Source: Malaya genurostris
Lineage: Eukaryota; Arthropoda; Insecta; Diptera; Culicidae
Direction of reading: 5' to 3'
Length of the DNA: 64,000 nt
Assembly (NCBI RefSeq): GCF_030247185.1
Contig: NC_080571.1
Location: 14,849,631-14,913,630 of the forward strand
Each line of letters starts with the position of its first letter. Within the stretch, counting starts at the first letter, position 1. The notes below the pieces were generated by a model. The model had not been told where the DNA came from, made no database searches, and saw only the letters and a program-made list of their open reading frames with translations. This document shows positions 21,258 to 32,500 of this stretch, in pieces. Position numbers and translations under genes: made by a program.

Positions 21258-22090
21258 TTTGGTGAGTTTTTGTCGTGAATACGACTTACTTTTTTTTTTT
21301 TTAATAACTATTTATTGGAATATGAGTTAAAATTAAATTATTAAGATTTAAATTGGGTGTTCAGCCACAAGTGGTGACTTTTCAGCCCTATTATATATAT
21401 GATTTGGTTATTACCATGGGGACATTATTTGCTTCCGCAATTCTGAGATTTTTGTGTTGGGAAAATTATAAACCTACTTGTATTGTGTAATGGGGAAAAG
21501 GAACTTATATACTAACTTACTAACTAATACAGAGAGCGAATCGATTCAATTGAAGATTGCATCGATTTTTGTCGGAATTTGCTTATAATATTATGTGACA
21601 TTACATCTAATGGTTCTATATTTGTGAGTCTGTGAACCCTTTTGTACTAAACCAGGGAGGACGCTTCAAAATCATTTTCAGAATTTTATTCTGAATCCTT
21701 TGAAACGTTTGCTTCCTGATGGAACAACAGCTTGACCAAATTGGTACCGCATAAAGCATGGCTGGTCTGAAAATTTGTTTATAAATTAACAATTTGTTCT
21801 TTAGACAGAGCTTAGAATATCTGTTTATAAGAGGATATAAACATTTAATATATTTATTACACTTTGCCTGGGCGACTTACTTTACTATGGGGTGCCTTTT
21901 CAATATTTACCCTCTGAGAGAGTGATAAGTTTTTGATCGTGAATATCTATTGTTGTATCTAACGAATCAACATAATTTTTGATACATGCCATCGGAAATA
22001 TGATTACAATTTTATGATAAAATTTTCAGTTGTGTAACATAATCTCAAATAATTCAAAATTAAACTTTTCTGAAATGTTTGATATAAACA
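21258..22090. repeat. Second copy of the TTACTTTACTATGGGG repeat, split by a LINE
   Basis: The left part (about 21,258-21,290) ends at CGTGAATACGACTTACT, and the right part resumes at 21,873 with CGACTTACTTTACTATGG and runs to about 22,090. Joining the two restores the order seen uninterrupted at 2,945-3,235. Confidence 0.8.
21291..21872 (-). mobile_element. 5'-truncated non-LTR retrotransposon (Jockey-like) with poly(A) tail
   Basis: On the minus strand the insert ends in a poly(A) run (T run at 21,291-21,302 on the plus strand). It is flanked by the direct duplication CGACTTACT (21,282-21,290 and 21,873-21,881). The coding part is the end of a reverse transcriptase ORF: LCLKNKLLIYKQIFRPAMLY, then AVPIWSSCCS, then RIQNKILKMIL. 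One frameshift near the middle separates this from a tail that ends SIRSLY and stop. The wording matches the thumb and C-terminal region of Jockey-clade elements. It is a short dead-on-arrival copy of about 580 bp. Confidence 0.88.
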
Positions 22091-22197
22091 AGTATCAAAG
22101 GGGATAATTCATAAGGCGCGTTTGCCTTTCTCGTATTTTTAATGTTTATAGCTCAGTGATCTGTGAAAGGATTTATATAATCTAACTAACACCTAAC

Positions 22198-22615
22198 ACC
22201 TTCCTGCGCCTTTTGATAAAAGACAAGTTAGAATTTTAAATAAAAAAAAAACATGAAAAATTGCTCTATTTCATTAAACTGAAATGATGGCAGCATAGTA
22301 TGTTTGAGAAAGTTGTGTAGTTTTTAAAGATGAAAAACTTTGTATAACATGAAAAACTCATATAAATTGAAAATATCTGAGTTTTCTTACAAAAACTGTT
22401 TTTTTGACACCCTTTTCAGAAAATACCTTATATCATGAATTACAATCAAGTTACGGGAATAGTACCTTCAGCAAACTTGTTTGAAATAACTTACTGCACA
22501 ACTTCGTCGAAGTAACTTAGCCCCTTTGTTGGTCCTGAGTTAAAATAAAAATGTTTTCTCACTTTTAGGGGAGTTATCAATTAAGAGCGTGAAATTGCGC
22601 TTTTGAACCACTGTG
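22198..22615 (-). repeat. Dispersed repeat R1, copy B (inverted, uninterrupted)
   Basis: This is the reverse complement of copy A at 16,059-17,495, lacking the DD41D insertion. At the site equivalent to the insertion it reads (complement) CATGATATAAGGTATTTTCT, with a single TA, and so is an empty-site reference. The boundaries are CACCTTCCTGCGCC on the left and CCACTGTG on the right. No gene is present. Confidence 0.85.
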
Positions 22616-23500
22616 CGCTGTGGATTTCCGTTAAGGTTTAGCGCTCCATACGGGGGAAGGGCAGGGGAGGGCACTGCCACTGTCGATAAAGCCCGAATTA
22701 GCAAGCCCTGTGATGGTGTTGGCTAACTAGCAGATGCAACAAGGAAAAAGAAAGTGCTTGAAGGAAACAGTCTATAGTGAAAAATCAAATGTAAAAAATG
22801 CGAAAAAAATTCAAGGTGATGAAAAATTGTTATTAGAAGAGGTCGAAAATAAGTGATTGAAAATATTGAGTCCACATGAAATTAAGAGTAAAAAAAATCG
22901 AAAGTCGAAGGGTCGAACGTACTGAAGAGTCGAAAATAAAATGTCCAAGAATAGAAAGTGGAAAATAATGAATCGACAGTACAAAGTTGGAAGAAGAAAG
23001 TCAAAAGAGAAGAATCAAAGTCAATAGTAAGTCGAGGTCAGATTGGTTGTCAGTAGAAATGGAAGTAAAATGATGCAAAAGCCATCATAAAGGGCTGAGT
23101 CCAGTGTGTCCCAACTGACAATCTCTTAGAAAATTAGTTTGGATTATTATGTGAAAATTTCTGAATGATTCATAGACTTTAGTGGTCGAGAATGTCTTTT
23201 TTCTGAAGGAAGAATTTCATAGCTGAAAACTCCGTTTTTCAACTTGTTCATTGAATATCTCACCTTCAAAAGCATGGATCAAAAATCTATCCTGACAATG
23301 TCTAGATCATTTAATTTAGATGCGATTGTTGCATAAAAACATATGTGTTGTCGCGATAAAAATGAAGTGAATGTTATTTTTGTGATGGTAAGTCGATTTC
23401 TATGTTGGCGCCATTTTAGTTCCCGGGAACATGAGAGAGAAATAAAATCGGCTCAGCAAGGCTGCCAAACGAGCGGTAGCTTTATTGGATTTTATGTGAT
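22616..23500. repeat. A-rich degenerate tract (GTCGAAAATAA words) and spacer
   Basis: From about 22,760 to 23,070 the sequence is a loose series of words such as GTCGAAAATAA, AAAGTCGAAGG and AGAAAGTCAAAAG. It resembles the complement of 13,600-13,770 and a short tract at 29,240-29,375. The remainder to 23,500 is AT-rich with no recognised gene. Confidence 0.5.
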
Positions 23501-24561
23501 GCACGGAAAGAAATCCGTTCCTGCTGTTATGATTAGAAAATCATGAAACAAATCATTTTAACTTATCATGAAATCATGAGCAATAACTCTTCTCCCACGA
23601 AAATTAATCATGGTTCGAAAATTCGTTACTTGAAGAATGCATTTCTTTCAAAGTTCGTAACTCTAATGTTCTACCCGTATATCACTTTGAACCCTCTGCC
23701 ACAAGTGATGTGATAGATTAATAGATTAATGGTAAATCAAAAAGCAGACATTGAAAAGCAAGACCTACTGAAAATGTTTACTTGATCCTGAAGCATGTTA
23801 TTTAATAATCGTGTTGTTTTACCAACATAACATAAAAATAAAGATAATGAACCGAAAATTGACATCATAAGAGACTAAGCACGGCTACACTTTTCATTTA
23901 ACAAACATCAATGTTACATTTTGTTTGAATGTATTCTTACATATTCGATGTGATCGTTGTTGCTAGAATAACATTCCGAGCGCTAGCGTTTAATTCGATT
24001 GTGAATTTGAAACACCATCTAACGAAAATCAGAAAATTATTTTGTTCAACCACTTTGATAAATTTGTTCCATAGATATAACAACATAAGCTGTATTGATG
24101 CGCCTAAATATTATGAATAAGACGATTTTTTTGCAAGAATTTGACATAGAGTTTCTTCTTAAGAGGTTTGATTTACTCGTGTTTTTTCATGCAGTTTCAT
24201 CGTTTAAGTGTTTAAATTCTGAAACACAAAATCAAAACTAAAGTAATGAACGCAAGTAAACACGTTATCTCTTGCGTCGTTGTTTTTCAAAACAGAATAT
24301 TTTCATTTTAAAAGAATTTCGTCGTGCTTTTTACTGAATTTATATTGCAAAAATCACACATAACATATGTTGCAAAAATTACCATCGTAGCAGAAACACG
24401 CCTGAAGTTATACCCAACAACTTCAAGTGCGTTACGTTTAAATTTCATAGAAATCAGTCCGAGAATTTTTAATCATGTATTATCATAACATGAAAATATA
24501 TTATTTTCCCCAAATCATGACTCGTTTTGCTCATTTCTAGAATCGGAATTTTGCCCGTGTG
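23501..24561. mobile_element. MITE-like element with CACGG ends
   Basis: The left end (CACGGAAAGAAATCCGTTCC at about 23,501) and the right end, read inward (CACGGGCAAAATTCCGATTC from 24,559), are imperfect inverted repeats. Subterminal sequence is also mirrored, with repeated ATCATG and TCATGA words near both ends. There is no transposase frame. The target duplication is not clear, so the exact limits are approximate. It may be related to the element at 50,496-51,728, whose ends also begin CACGGAA. Confidence 0.45.
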
Positions 24562-24699
24562 TAGTCAAACTTGTAACCGAAAATATCAAAACTTTCTTGA
24601 CCACCCGGCCGCATCGAGAGTAATTTTTTCACATTTGCGAGAGAGCATGGAGAGAAATGTAATACGCACTGCTAGCCACGTGGTTATACGCGACCTACT

Positions 24700-24900
24700 G
24701 GCCTCAGCCCTTAATACCTAAAGAGGAAATTTAAAAAAAAATCAATCGAACGTTAAAATGCTGAAGCTATTAATCTAAACCTAGGATTAGAAAATAAAGC
24801 GTTAAAAACAAAATCTCTATTATAATGGGTGTGAAGTGAATAAGAAAAAACTGACTAGATAGCTGAAATCAGGAAAAAGGGTTTAATCCACATAGCAGTG
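24700..24900 (+). repeat. Diverged single arm of the 12.8-13.5-kb palindrome
   Basis: Order and wording parallel 12,830-12,985: TTAAAGCTAATAAAT-like, AAAATAAAGCGT, ATCTCTATTATAATGG and AACTGACTAG. Only one arm is present. This shows that the palindrome arm is itself a dispersed repeat and not unique DNA. Confidence 0.55.
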
Positions 24901-25640
24901 AGATGATCCTTTTTTCACCAATCGGCATGTGTTCTTTTTTGTGTGAATATTCTTCTATGTTTTAGTTTTCATGAAATTAATTTAATGACCGTAGTTTGAA
25001 ATGACAGTTTGAAATTTCAATCACTACTTTGTAATTTTGGAACTGCAAGACGAATCGAAGATAGAAATTGAATGAAACCTTAAAATTAGTCCTTTTAATC
25101 TGAACGTGTGACAATCGATTAATCGAATTCGGAAATCGGTGTAGCCGAAGTCAGTTAAATTCACCTGACGGATTGTAAACCATTTCATTCCAAATAAAAT
25201 TTTTGCGTACCTTCCGCGTTCGACCGAAAACCGAATACCGGTGAAACTGAAATAGGTTTATTTGCTCATCGACTCTCAACTCTCGACTCTGGATTGGATC
25301 TGTGATTTGATCTTTGAACTTGATCAATGAACTAATAGTAGCTTTTATAAAAAAAAGGTTCAGCCACCTCCGGTAAAATTTACCGATAAGGAACAAAATT
25401 CGTTTTGTCGGTTACGTCACTTATGCCTTTATATCTTCGAAACTATAAATGATAGCCAATCGATCTTCATACTCGATAAATTTTACAATAACAGTTTTCA
25501 AACGAGCCTAAGCTCGTGGAAAACGATTTGAATATCGCCGAGAAAATTGAGTGTTAAGTCTAATCGTATGTAGCACGAGAAAATTACCGGATTCTTTAAC
25601 TTTTCTATTGAACAAAAAAAAAAATCAAACTGTGCTAAAC
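24901..25640. repeat. AT-rich spacer and dispersed repeat R3 fragment
   Basis: From about 25,395 to 25,560 the sequence (TTTTGTCGGTTACGTCACTT, then a TTCAAACGAGCCTAAGCTCG segment) is related to the complement of 62,560-62,710 and to 47,400-47,480. The rest shows no recognised gene or element. Confidence 0.5.
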
Positions 25641-26830
25641 AAAGACTGTCCCAGGAAGTATGGACGCAACCAAAAACCGCTGCCATTTCGCAATGGTTCA
25701 GAATCTGTCAATTTTGATGGTTGCGTCCTGTTGTTTACACTCTTCTCTAACCACTTGTGCAGTTGTTTATTCGTTTTCATTAGTTTGTTTCGAAATGCGT
25801 GGACTTTCAGCAGAACAACGTCGAAAAATTGTGTACAAATGGTGCACAGAACGCGGACTGTCACTGAGAAAGATAGCAAAAATGGAAGAAGTAAGTGGAA
25901 AAGCCGTGCGAAATGCAATTAGAAAATTTGGCGAAGATAACACCTTTGAGGATAAACCGAGAACGGGTCGAAAAAAAGTTCCTGCTAACCCTCAGTTGGG
26001 CACTTCGAAGTCAAATGTTCTTCGTGCCAAAGAACGTTTGAATTTTCGAACCTATAAGATGCAGAAACAACCAAAACGTAGTCCGAAACAAGAAGCATCG
26101 ATCAGACCGAGGGTTCGAAAGCTGTACAACACGATTCTTGCTGGAAATTTGAACTGCATAATCATGGACGATGAAACCTACGTGAAACTCGATTACAAAT
26201 CCTTTCCAGGACCACAATATTATACGGAGCGAGAAGGGCAAGTGTTAAACCAGTCCGAGACATCGATTGAAGTCGAAAAATTTGGTAAGAAATGCATGGT
26301 CTGGCAAGCAATTTGTAGCTGCGGTAAGATTTCGAAACCTTTCATCACCACTGCTACAATGAACAGCGAAATATACATCTAGGAATGTTTACAAAAACGA
26401 CTTGTACCCATGATTCGAAGCCACAAGGATCCTGTTGTCTTCTGGCTAGATCTTGCTCCTTGCCACTACTCGAAATCAACGGTAGAATGGTATACTACCA
26501 AAAATGTCACTTTCGTCCAATTGAGGAATTTTGGGCATTAACGAAGACACATCTTAGGAAACATGTCTCGACAGCCGAAACCATTCAACAGTTCGAAAAA
26601 GATTGGAAAAAAGTGTCAAAACTTGTCGCCAAGTACGGAATTTAATGAGGAACGTTCGCAAGAAGGTGCGCCAGTTAGTCTACAATGGCTAAGTAGCAAA
26701 TGTTGAGCATAATATTCTGTTGTTGTAGTCTAATATTATCAGTATATCGAATAAAATTTGAATATCTTACACTTGTGAATTATTTACAGCGAAATCAAAG
26801 TGCGTCCATATTTCCTGGGACAGTCTTTAC
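25641..26830 (+). mobile_element. ITmD37E-type (DD37E) element, decayed
   Basis: Terminal inverted repeats AAAGACTGTCCCAGGAA at 25,641 and its complement ending at 26,830 differ at few positions over about 28 bp. The element is about 1.19 kb, near the size expected for the family. The interior encodes a transposase of the mosquito-associated DD37E group with several breaks. A TA target duplication is not obvious at these limits, so the outer bases are uncertain by a few nucleotides. Confidence 0.85.
25795..26692 (+). pseudogene. DD37E transposase with nonsense codon and frameshifts
   Basis: The likely start is the Met of MRGLSAEQRRKIV at 25,795. A helix-turn-helix region follows (SLRKIAKMEEVSGKAVRNAI, then GRKKV). 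The first Asp is in IIMDDETYVKLD and the core motif MVWQAICSCGK follows. TAG at 26,380-26,382 interrupts after SEIYI, and the frame then continues with ECLQKRLVPMI and the second Asp in FWLDLAPCHYS. A deletion of about a dozen codons with a frame change lies just before HFRPIEEFW, whose Glu is the third catalytic residue. A last frame change near 26,638 displaces the C-terminus NLMRNVRKKVRQLVYNG (26,639-26,692). It is not functional. Confidence 0.9.
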
Positions 26831-26978
26831 TATCTATATAATAGAAACCAGGTCAAATAATTCAACAACAGATTTGAACAAAATACCTTCAGAAAAAAAT
26901 GTGAAAATAGATACAAAGGTTAATTATTTTCACCATTTTCATGATTGACTGTATCTATAAGGCTCTGTTTGAACAAAC
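26831..26978. other. Short spacer between DD37E and mariner elements
   Basis: AT-rich sequence; nothing recognised. Confidence 0.5.
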
Positions 26979-26980
26979 TA

Positions 26981-28254
26981 ACAGATCGGCTGAAAAGTTC
27001 GTATCGTTTCTAGGAGAGGGCGCCACTAGAATTAAATCCATACCATTTTCAGTTAGTACCAACCTTCAAAAGATACGTGTATAAATTTGACAGCTGTTTG
27101 ATTATTAGTTTGTGAGATATTGCATTTTGAGTGAAGCTACTTTTGTTATTGTGAAAAAAATGGAAAAAAAGGAATTTCGTGTGTTGATGAAACACTACTT
27201 TTTGATGAAAAAAAGTGCCGCCGATACCAAAAAATGGCTTGATGAGTGTTATCCAGACTCTGCACCGGGCGAAGCAACAATTCGTAAGTGGTTTGCAAAA
27301 TTTCGTACTGGTCATATGAGCACCGAAGACGATGAACGCAGTGGACGTCAAAAAGAGGCTGTTACCTATGAAAACGTGAAAAAAATCCACAAAATGATTT
27401 TCAATGACCGTAAAGTGAAGTTGATCGAGATAGCTGACACCCTAAAGATATCAAAGGAACGTGTTGGACATGTTATTCACGAATATTTGGATATAAGAAA
27501 GCTTTGTGCAAAATGGGTGCCGCGTGAGCTCACAATCGATCAAAAACAACAACGAATTGATGATTCTGAGCAGTGTTTGGAGCTGTTATATCGAAATAAA
27601 ACCGATTTTTTCGTCGATATATAACAATGGACGAAACATGGCTCCATCACTTCACTCCGGAGTCCAATCGACAGTTAGCTGAGTGGACTGCACGCGATGA
27701 ACCGAACCCAAAGCGTGGAAAGACTCAACAATCGGCCGGTTAGGTTATGGCGTCTGTATTTTGGGAATCGCATGGTATAATTTTCATCGAACCATCAACA
27801 GTGACTATTATATAGCGTTATTAGAGCGTTTGAAGGACGAAATTAAAAAAAAAACGGCCTCATTTGAAGAAGAAAAAAGTTTTGTTTCATCAAGACAATG
27901 CACCGTGTCACAAGTCGTTGAAAACCATGCTGAAATTGAACGAATTGGGCTACGAATTGCTCCCTCATCCACCGTATTCTCTAGATTTGGCCCCCAGTGA
28001 CTTTTTCCTGTTTTCAGACCTTAAGAGAATGCTCGCTGGTAAAAAATTTAGAAGCAATGAAGAGGTAATCGCTGAAATTGAGGCCTATTTTGAGGAAAAG
28101 GACAAATCGTACTACAAAAAAGGGATCGAAAAGTTGGAAGATCGCTATAATCGCTGTATCGCCTGTGATGGCAATTATGTTGAATAATAAAAACGAATTT
28201 TGGCAAAAAAATGTGTGTTTCTATTAAACGATACGAACTTTTCAGCCGAACTGT
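26981..28254 (+). mobile_element. DD34D mariner element, near full length
   Basis: The inverted ends are close copies over about 29 bp, starting ACAGATCGGCTGAAAAGTTC at 26,981 and mirrored to 28,254 with one mismatch. TA flanks at 26,979-26,980 and 28,255-28,256. The 1,274-bp length is typical of a complete mariner. The single transposase gene inside is broken by several small lesions, so the copy is defective but could still be recognised by a transposase acting in trans. Confidence 0.93.
27160..28187 (+). pseudogene. Mariner transposase, multiple frameshifts and a nonsense codon
   Basis: The start is Met of MEKKEFRVLMKHYFLMKKSA at 27,160. The paired-type DNA-binding region follows (EATIRKWFAKFRTGHMSTED, then GHVIHEYL). 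A single missing base near 27,610 breaks the frame just before ITMDETWLHHF, which carries the first Asp. A TAG follows in QQSAG-stop-VMASVFW near 27,740. A small deletion shifts frame before TINSDYYIALLERL, and another lies in the A run near 27,850. The second Asp is in LFHQDNAPCHKS and the third in YSLDLAPSDFFLF, 34 residues apart. The end is NYVE, with AATAAA immediately after the stop. Confidence 0.92.
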
Positions 28255-28256
28255 TA

Positions 28257-29375
28257 TATTATGGTTTTATGGAACAGTTTATGTTTAAGCTACTAACATA
28301 TTAAACCACTAAGAATAACGATAAAATATGATTGTTTTGAACATGAATGTGGTTGTTTATCAAATATATTTAGTGTTGAAATAACTTATACGTAATATCA
28401 AATATCAAATGTGATTATTGTTGTTTCAACATGCCCAGTTTCTTCTCCGTGATACAAAGGTATGCACATAGTTAGAATAAGCGGCAATAGTAAAAATGAT
28501 TCTATCACAATTTTCCACTGCCCGTATAGAATCGGATCGCAAAACAAGAGTTGCTTCAGAGCGAATCCCTACCGCACCGTGTTTACCCATAATGCTAAGA
28601 CGGGTCATCGAGAGGAACTCGCTTTCGCACCATCCATTCTATGTTAAATGAACCATGCCGGTTTTTTGTTGGTTGCTGCAATGATATCCGTCTCCCTTTG
28701 ATGGCACTGATTGCATTGTGTTAAGAGTTGCTAGAGATCGTTCTTTGATACGATAAAAGTCATTCTTGCTGAGAAGAATGTTCAAATTGGTAAGATCAAT
28801 ATCAACTAAAAATGTAAACGTTGTCTCTCAAAGTCACTAAAAGTTCTTTCCTATCTAAAAATATTTACTTTATTAGAGCAAGTTCTGAGAAAACATCGAT
28901 GCCTAAAATTTTCACTGTAAATTTGGGTGATATTATTTTTTTGGGATAAAACGAATGTGTGTCGAATTCCGTTGATTGTAGGTTAAGTAATCAGGAAAAT
29001 ATTGGAGAGAAACTTTAACCACTTAGTCGTTTGACAATTCTGCTCTCCGAACACATAAATGCCAACAAATAATTTTTGGGCGAGACGAAGTTTGACAGGT
29101 CAGCTAGTTCAATATAAAACCGCATTATTTCAAATGGAAAGCGTAAATAAAGTCGCGTAAATTGAGGTTTTCGTGTAGACGGATGTAGATGATGTTTGTA
29201 TAATATTGAAAAAATATAGGCTTTCAAGTATGTTTTAAGAAAAAGAATCGAAAGTAATGAGCAGACTATACAAAGCCCGAAGGATTAAAAAGGGTAGTGT
29301 CGAACAAGATGAACAGAAAGTAAAATAGTAATAAGGTTGAAAATAAAATAAACGAAGATGAAAATCGGGAATAAA
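28257..29375. other. AT-rich spacer with short A-rich degenerate tract
   Basis: No gene is recognised. From about 29,240 to 29,375 there are GTCGAACAAGATGAACAG and GAAAATAAAATAAACG words like those at 22.8 kb. The region around 28,430-28,660 is more balanced in composition but shows no motif. Confidence 0.4.
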
Positions 29376-32100
29376 AATGGTAACACGAATTGCGTCTGTC
29401 AAACGCTCACGTGGACTAAGAAAATGTTGAAATCTTAGAAGATGAAATCACATTCAACTTTGTAAACCAACTTCGAATGGTTTCATAAGCGATTCCAGCA
29501 CGGGTGCAGAATTTGGTTCGAACTCGGAGATTTTGCTTGGTCAGTTTCGTATCCATTCCTGCACCCTCGGCGGCTTCGTCATCCGTGGTCCGTTATCTTT
29601 CGGACCAAAACACGACAATCACATTTACAGCGAATAAGTAAGTAATGCCCCCGAAATAAAAATTACCATTGTCATGGCACTCTAAGATGGCGTGCGGTGA
29701 TTGTGGCGGCTCCGTGACTGAACCGAGCTGAACTGACAAGGGGCGTATCCCGCCCCAATACCACCAATACGGCATGACATGGGCCCACTCTTCCAACGGT
29801 GCCTATCGCGTGTGAGTGTGTGTGTGTGTGTGTGTGCTTGTATGCTTGTTGACAAAAGCTCAAAAGTCCGACAGCTCTCCCCGCCTGCTGATTCCAGTGC
29901 AGCCAGTGGACAAATCGTCGTTTCGGCCGGGGTGCGATTTGTTTTCATACGTCATGCGCCGTCGCGGCCTGCTTTGTTCCACACTTTAATGGACATAATG
30001 ACAAACAAATCATCGGAACACAAAAGAGTGCGAGCATTTTCCACCTTTCCGCCGTTGGTTCGTACAATACATAGTTCGAATTGAAATGATATTTTGTTTT
30101 TCGCCTCCACGCTCTCTCGGGTGGCTGGTGGCTGAAGGGCGACGCGCGTTTGAGATTCAGTGCAAGGAGATAGAGCCAATTTATAGAGCTCGAAGCTTGA
30201 CGTACTTTATTGCTGGCAGGGTTCAACCGTTTGGCCTAGCCCATTTCGCAGCCCTGCTCGGGCTGAGTAGAATTCGTTGGAAGATTATCTTACGCGGGTC
30301 ACGCACAAGGGAGAGTAACGCACTGCGCTATGCGTTAATTAGAAGTGATTTATCATCACAATAATTACGTCTATTTTCACCGGGGTTAGTCTACGAATGG
30401 AGAGTGAATGAATGAAAAAAAAAACAAGTGGACAATGTCGACTCCCCGCTGCAGACAACTGCTTGTAATTAGAAGCCCCTGCCGTTAGGCTCGGCGCAAC
30501 TCCGCCTAGGGGCACACACAGTTAATCGGCAACGACGTGAATTATTGCAAATTTAATTGCTTTTCAATCACGTTTTTATGTCCCATTCCTATTCTTCGCC
30601 GCCGCTTGTCTAGTCAACTGGTCTTATCAGTGCGACTGTGCTGTGACGGGTGCCGAAGCCACGGGGAGGTTGGCTGGGCAAAGGGGCTCCAATCAAACGA
30701 CCGCAAACGCACGCAACGCAACTGTCCAGGAAAGCTAACTGTCCGTTTGTCCGTTGCGTAAAAGTGGGGCGTTTGTGAGTCTGAGGGGCTCCAGTCAAGT
30801 AGCGCCCCTCGAGCCACTAATTATTGTATCGTCAAATTCCTCCGTCACAGACAGCAAGTCTGAAAGTGCGCCCGGCAAAAAGTGCAATCAATTCGATTAG
30901 CTTTTTTTTCTCGAGGTTGCTTCGTCCGCGCTTAGAAAACCTCTTGTCTAGGCGTCGTCAATTCGAAACGATGCTTAGTAGGCGATGGTAAAGAAGCAAA
31001 AAAAAAACAACAGCACTCTGCTAAATCAAGCCAGTGCAGTGAATAAATTACATTATTTTCGCTGCCAATCGTCGAAGTCGCAGCCGAACTCATCACACCG
31101 CGAGCGCAATCATTTTGCTGTACAAATTCGACAGGGAAAAGCGCGCGCTCGCGATCAAGCATTTTTGTACGCCCGCTCAATAACAAGAGCAACAACAATA
31201 GCAACAACAACAATAACAGCGAAAAAAGCTGTTCAAACTCGAGTGGACGATTATGAATTGCTCATTTAATAATTTAATTAAACATTTTCTCGCTAATTAA
31301 TTTATCATATTTATTAAATAGCTCTCTAAACATTTTTCGGAATGAGCTCTATTCGATTGTGTTGCCGGGCCTGGTTCGGGTCCGGAGGGAGGGTTTTGGC
31401 GAGTCGAATGGTCAGCGGCGGTTATCAGCGCTTCGCTTCAGACGTTCAGGAGTTGGTTGCAATCGCCAGCAGCGGACGGACAACACGGGAGCAAGCGAAA
31501 AACGCGATGTTTATTAATTCGAACATTTGTTGTTTTTTTTTTCTGCTTCCCACTCCACGTTGCTGCCGTGGCGGATGGCGGAGAGTGAAATGAAATGCCG
31601 AAAGGGAGGGGGGGGCGGAAAGTAGAGGAAGGATAGACGAAGCTTTGGATTACTGCCACACCGAGAGCTGCTGCTGCTGCTGCTGCTGGGCGAAACAAAT
31701 GCCGAGCAAAGCAAAGCAAAGTAGAGATTATGATTGTAGTTTTTCGGTAATTAACACATTCTTTACAAATTAGCTGGCGTTAGTCGGCCCCTCGGCACGG
31801 CCGCAGAGCTGTATTTTCGGTTCGGTGCTCTGGGAAGACGACTTTCCTCGACTGACCAGACTGACTGGATTTGCTATGATGAGGCTGCCGTGTTTTGTAT
31901 TTTTTTTTCTTTGATGGGACCAGCGGGGCTGGATTATGCAGAGCTTATAAAAGTATTCCGGATGTTATTCTGAGGGCTTATCACAAATTTGTCCAAACAG
32001 ATGTTGACTTTCCATTAAAATTGTTTGATGGTTTGTTCAAGACTTGTTTTGCCATTGATTAACTGGCAGTTTGGAAAGCGGAGTGTTTGTGGTTATACAT
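29376..32100. other. Island 3: longest low-repeat, GC-richer region; candidate regulatory DNA
   Basis: This 2.7-kb region contrasts with the repeats on both sides. It holds a (GT)n run near 29,813-29,835, CAACAA repeats near 31,187-31,215, a CTG run at about 31,667-31,688, and several TAATTA-type motifs (for example near 30,335, 30,468, 30,817, 31,270-31,300 and 31,750). Short frames on both strands show no domain. I infer conserved non-coding DNA, such as an enhancer cluster of a developmental gene. A promoter or untranslated exon cannot be excluded. Confidence 0.4.
31255..31322. promoter_or_regulatory. Cluster of homeodomain-type TAATTA cores
   Basis: Within under 70 bp the sequence contains AATTTAATTAAAC, CGCTAATTAATTTATC and ATTTATTAAATAG. 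Such dense TAATTA cores are typical of homeodomain-bound enhancers, but in AT-rich DNA they also arise by chance. The surrounding sequence is GC-richer, which makes chance somewhat less likely. Confidence 0.25.
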
Positions 32101-32144
32101 TATGTGTAAACTTGATGATGATGATGACTCAAATGTTAATGAAA

Positions 32145-32500
32145 AACCTGTTTTAATCCACCTAGTGGTGTAATGATGCCTTTCTCATATTACTCATAAC
32201 ATCATAAATATTACAGTGGAATTCGCAAAAACAATTGTTCATTGAATAGAAATAGGAAAGTTGGTTCGGGCTTAATCTAACAACTCTACAAATCCAATTT
32301 ACCCTGTAATTCCGGAACCGGAAGTACCAGGAATTCCGTTTGAAACAGACTTTTCCTTTGAACTTATAAGTTTGTGAAAATCGCCATCTTGAACAAAAGT
32401 GAGTAAATCATTTTTGCAGTTTTAGATCACTATTTCCAATACTTTCGAAACCGGATTCAGATGACCAGAATAGCCCAAGTTGGTTCGTTTGCCAGCTACA
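32145..32500 (+). repeat. Dispersed repeat R2 end leading into the satellite
   Basis: ACCTGTTTTAATCCACCTAG at 32,145 and GATGCCTTTCTCATATTACT next to it are the R2 end seen also at 48,862 and 61,788. The repeat continues through TTGTGAAAATCGCCATCTTG and the ATTTCCAATACTT / GATTCAGATGACC segment. That last segment then recurs inside the satellite, so the array appears to begin within an R2 copy. Confidence 0.75.
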
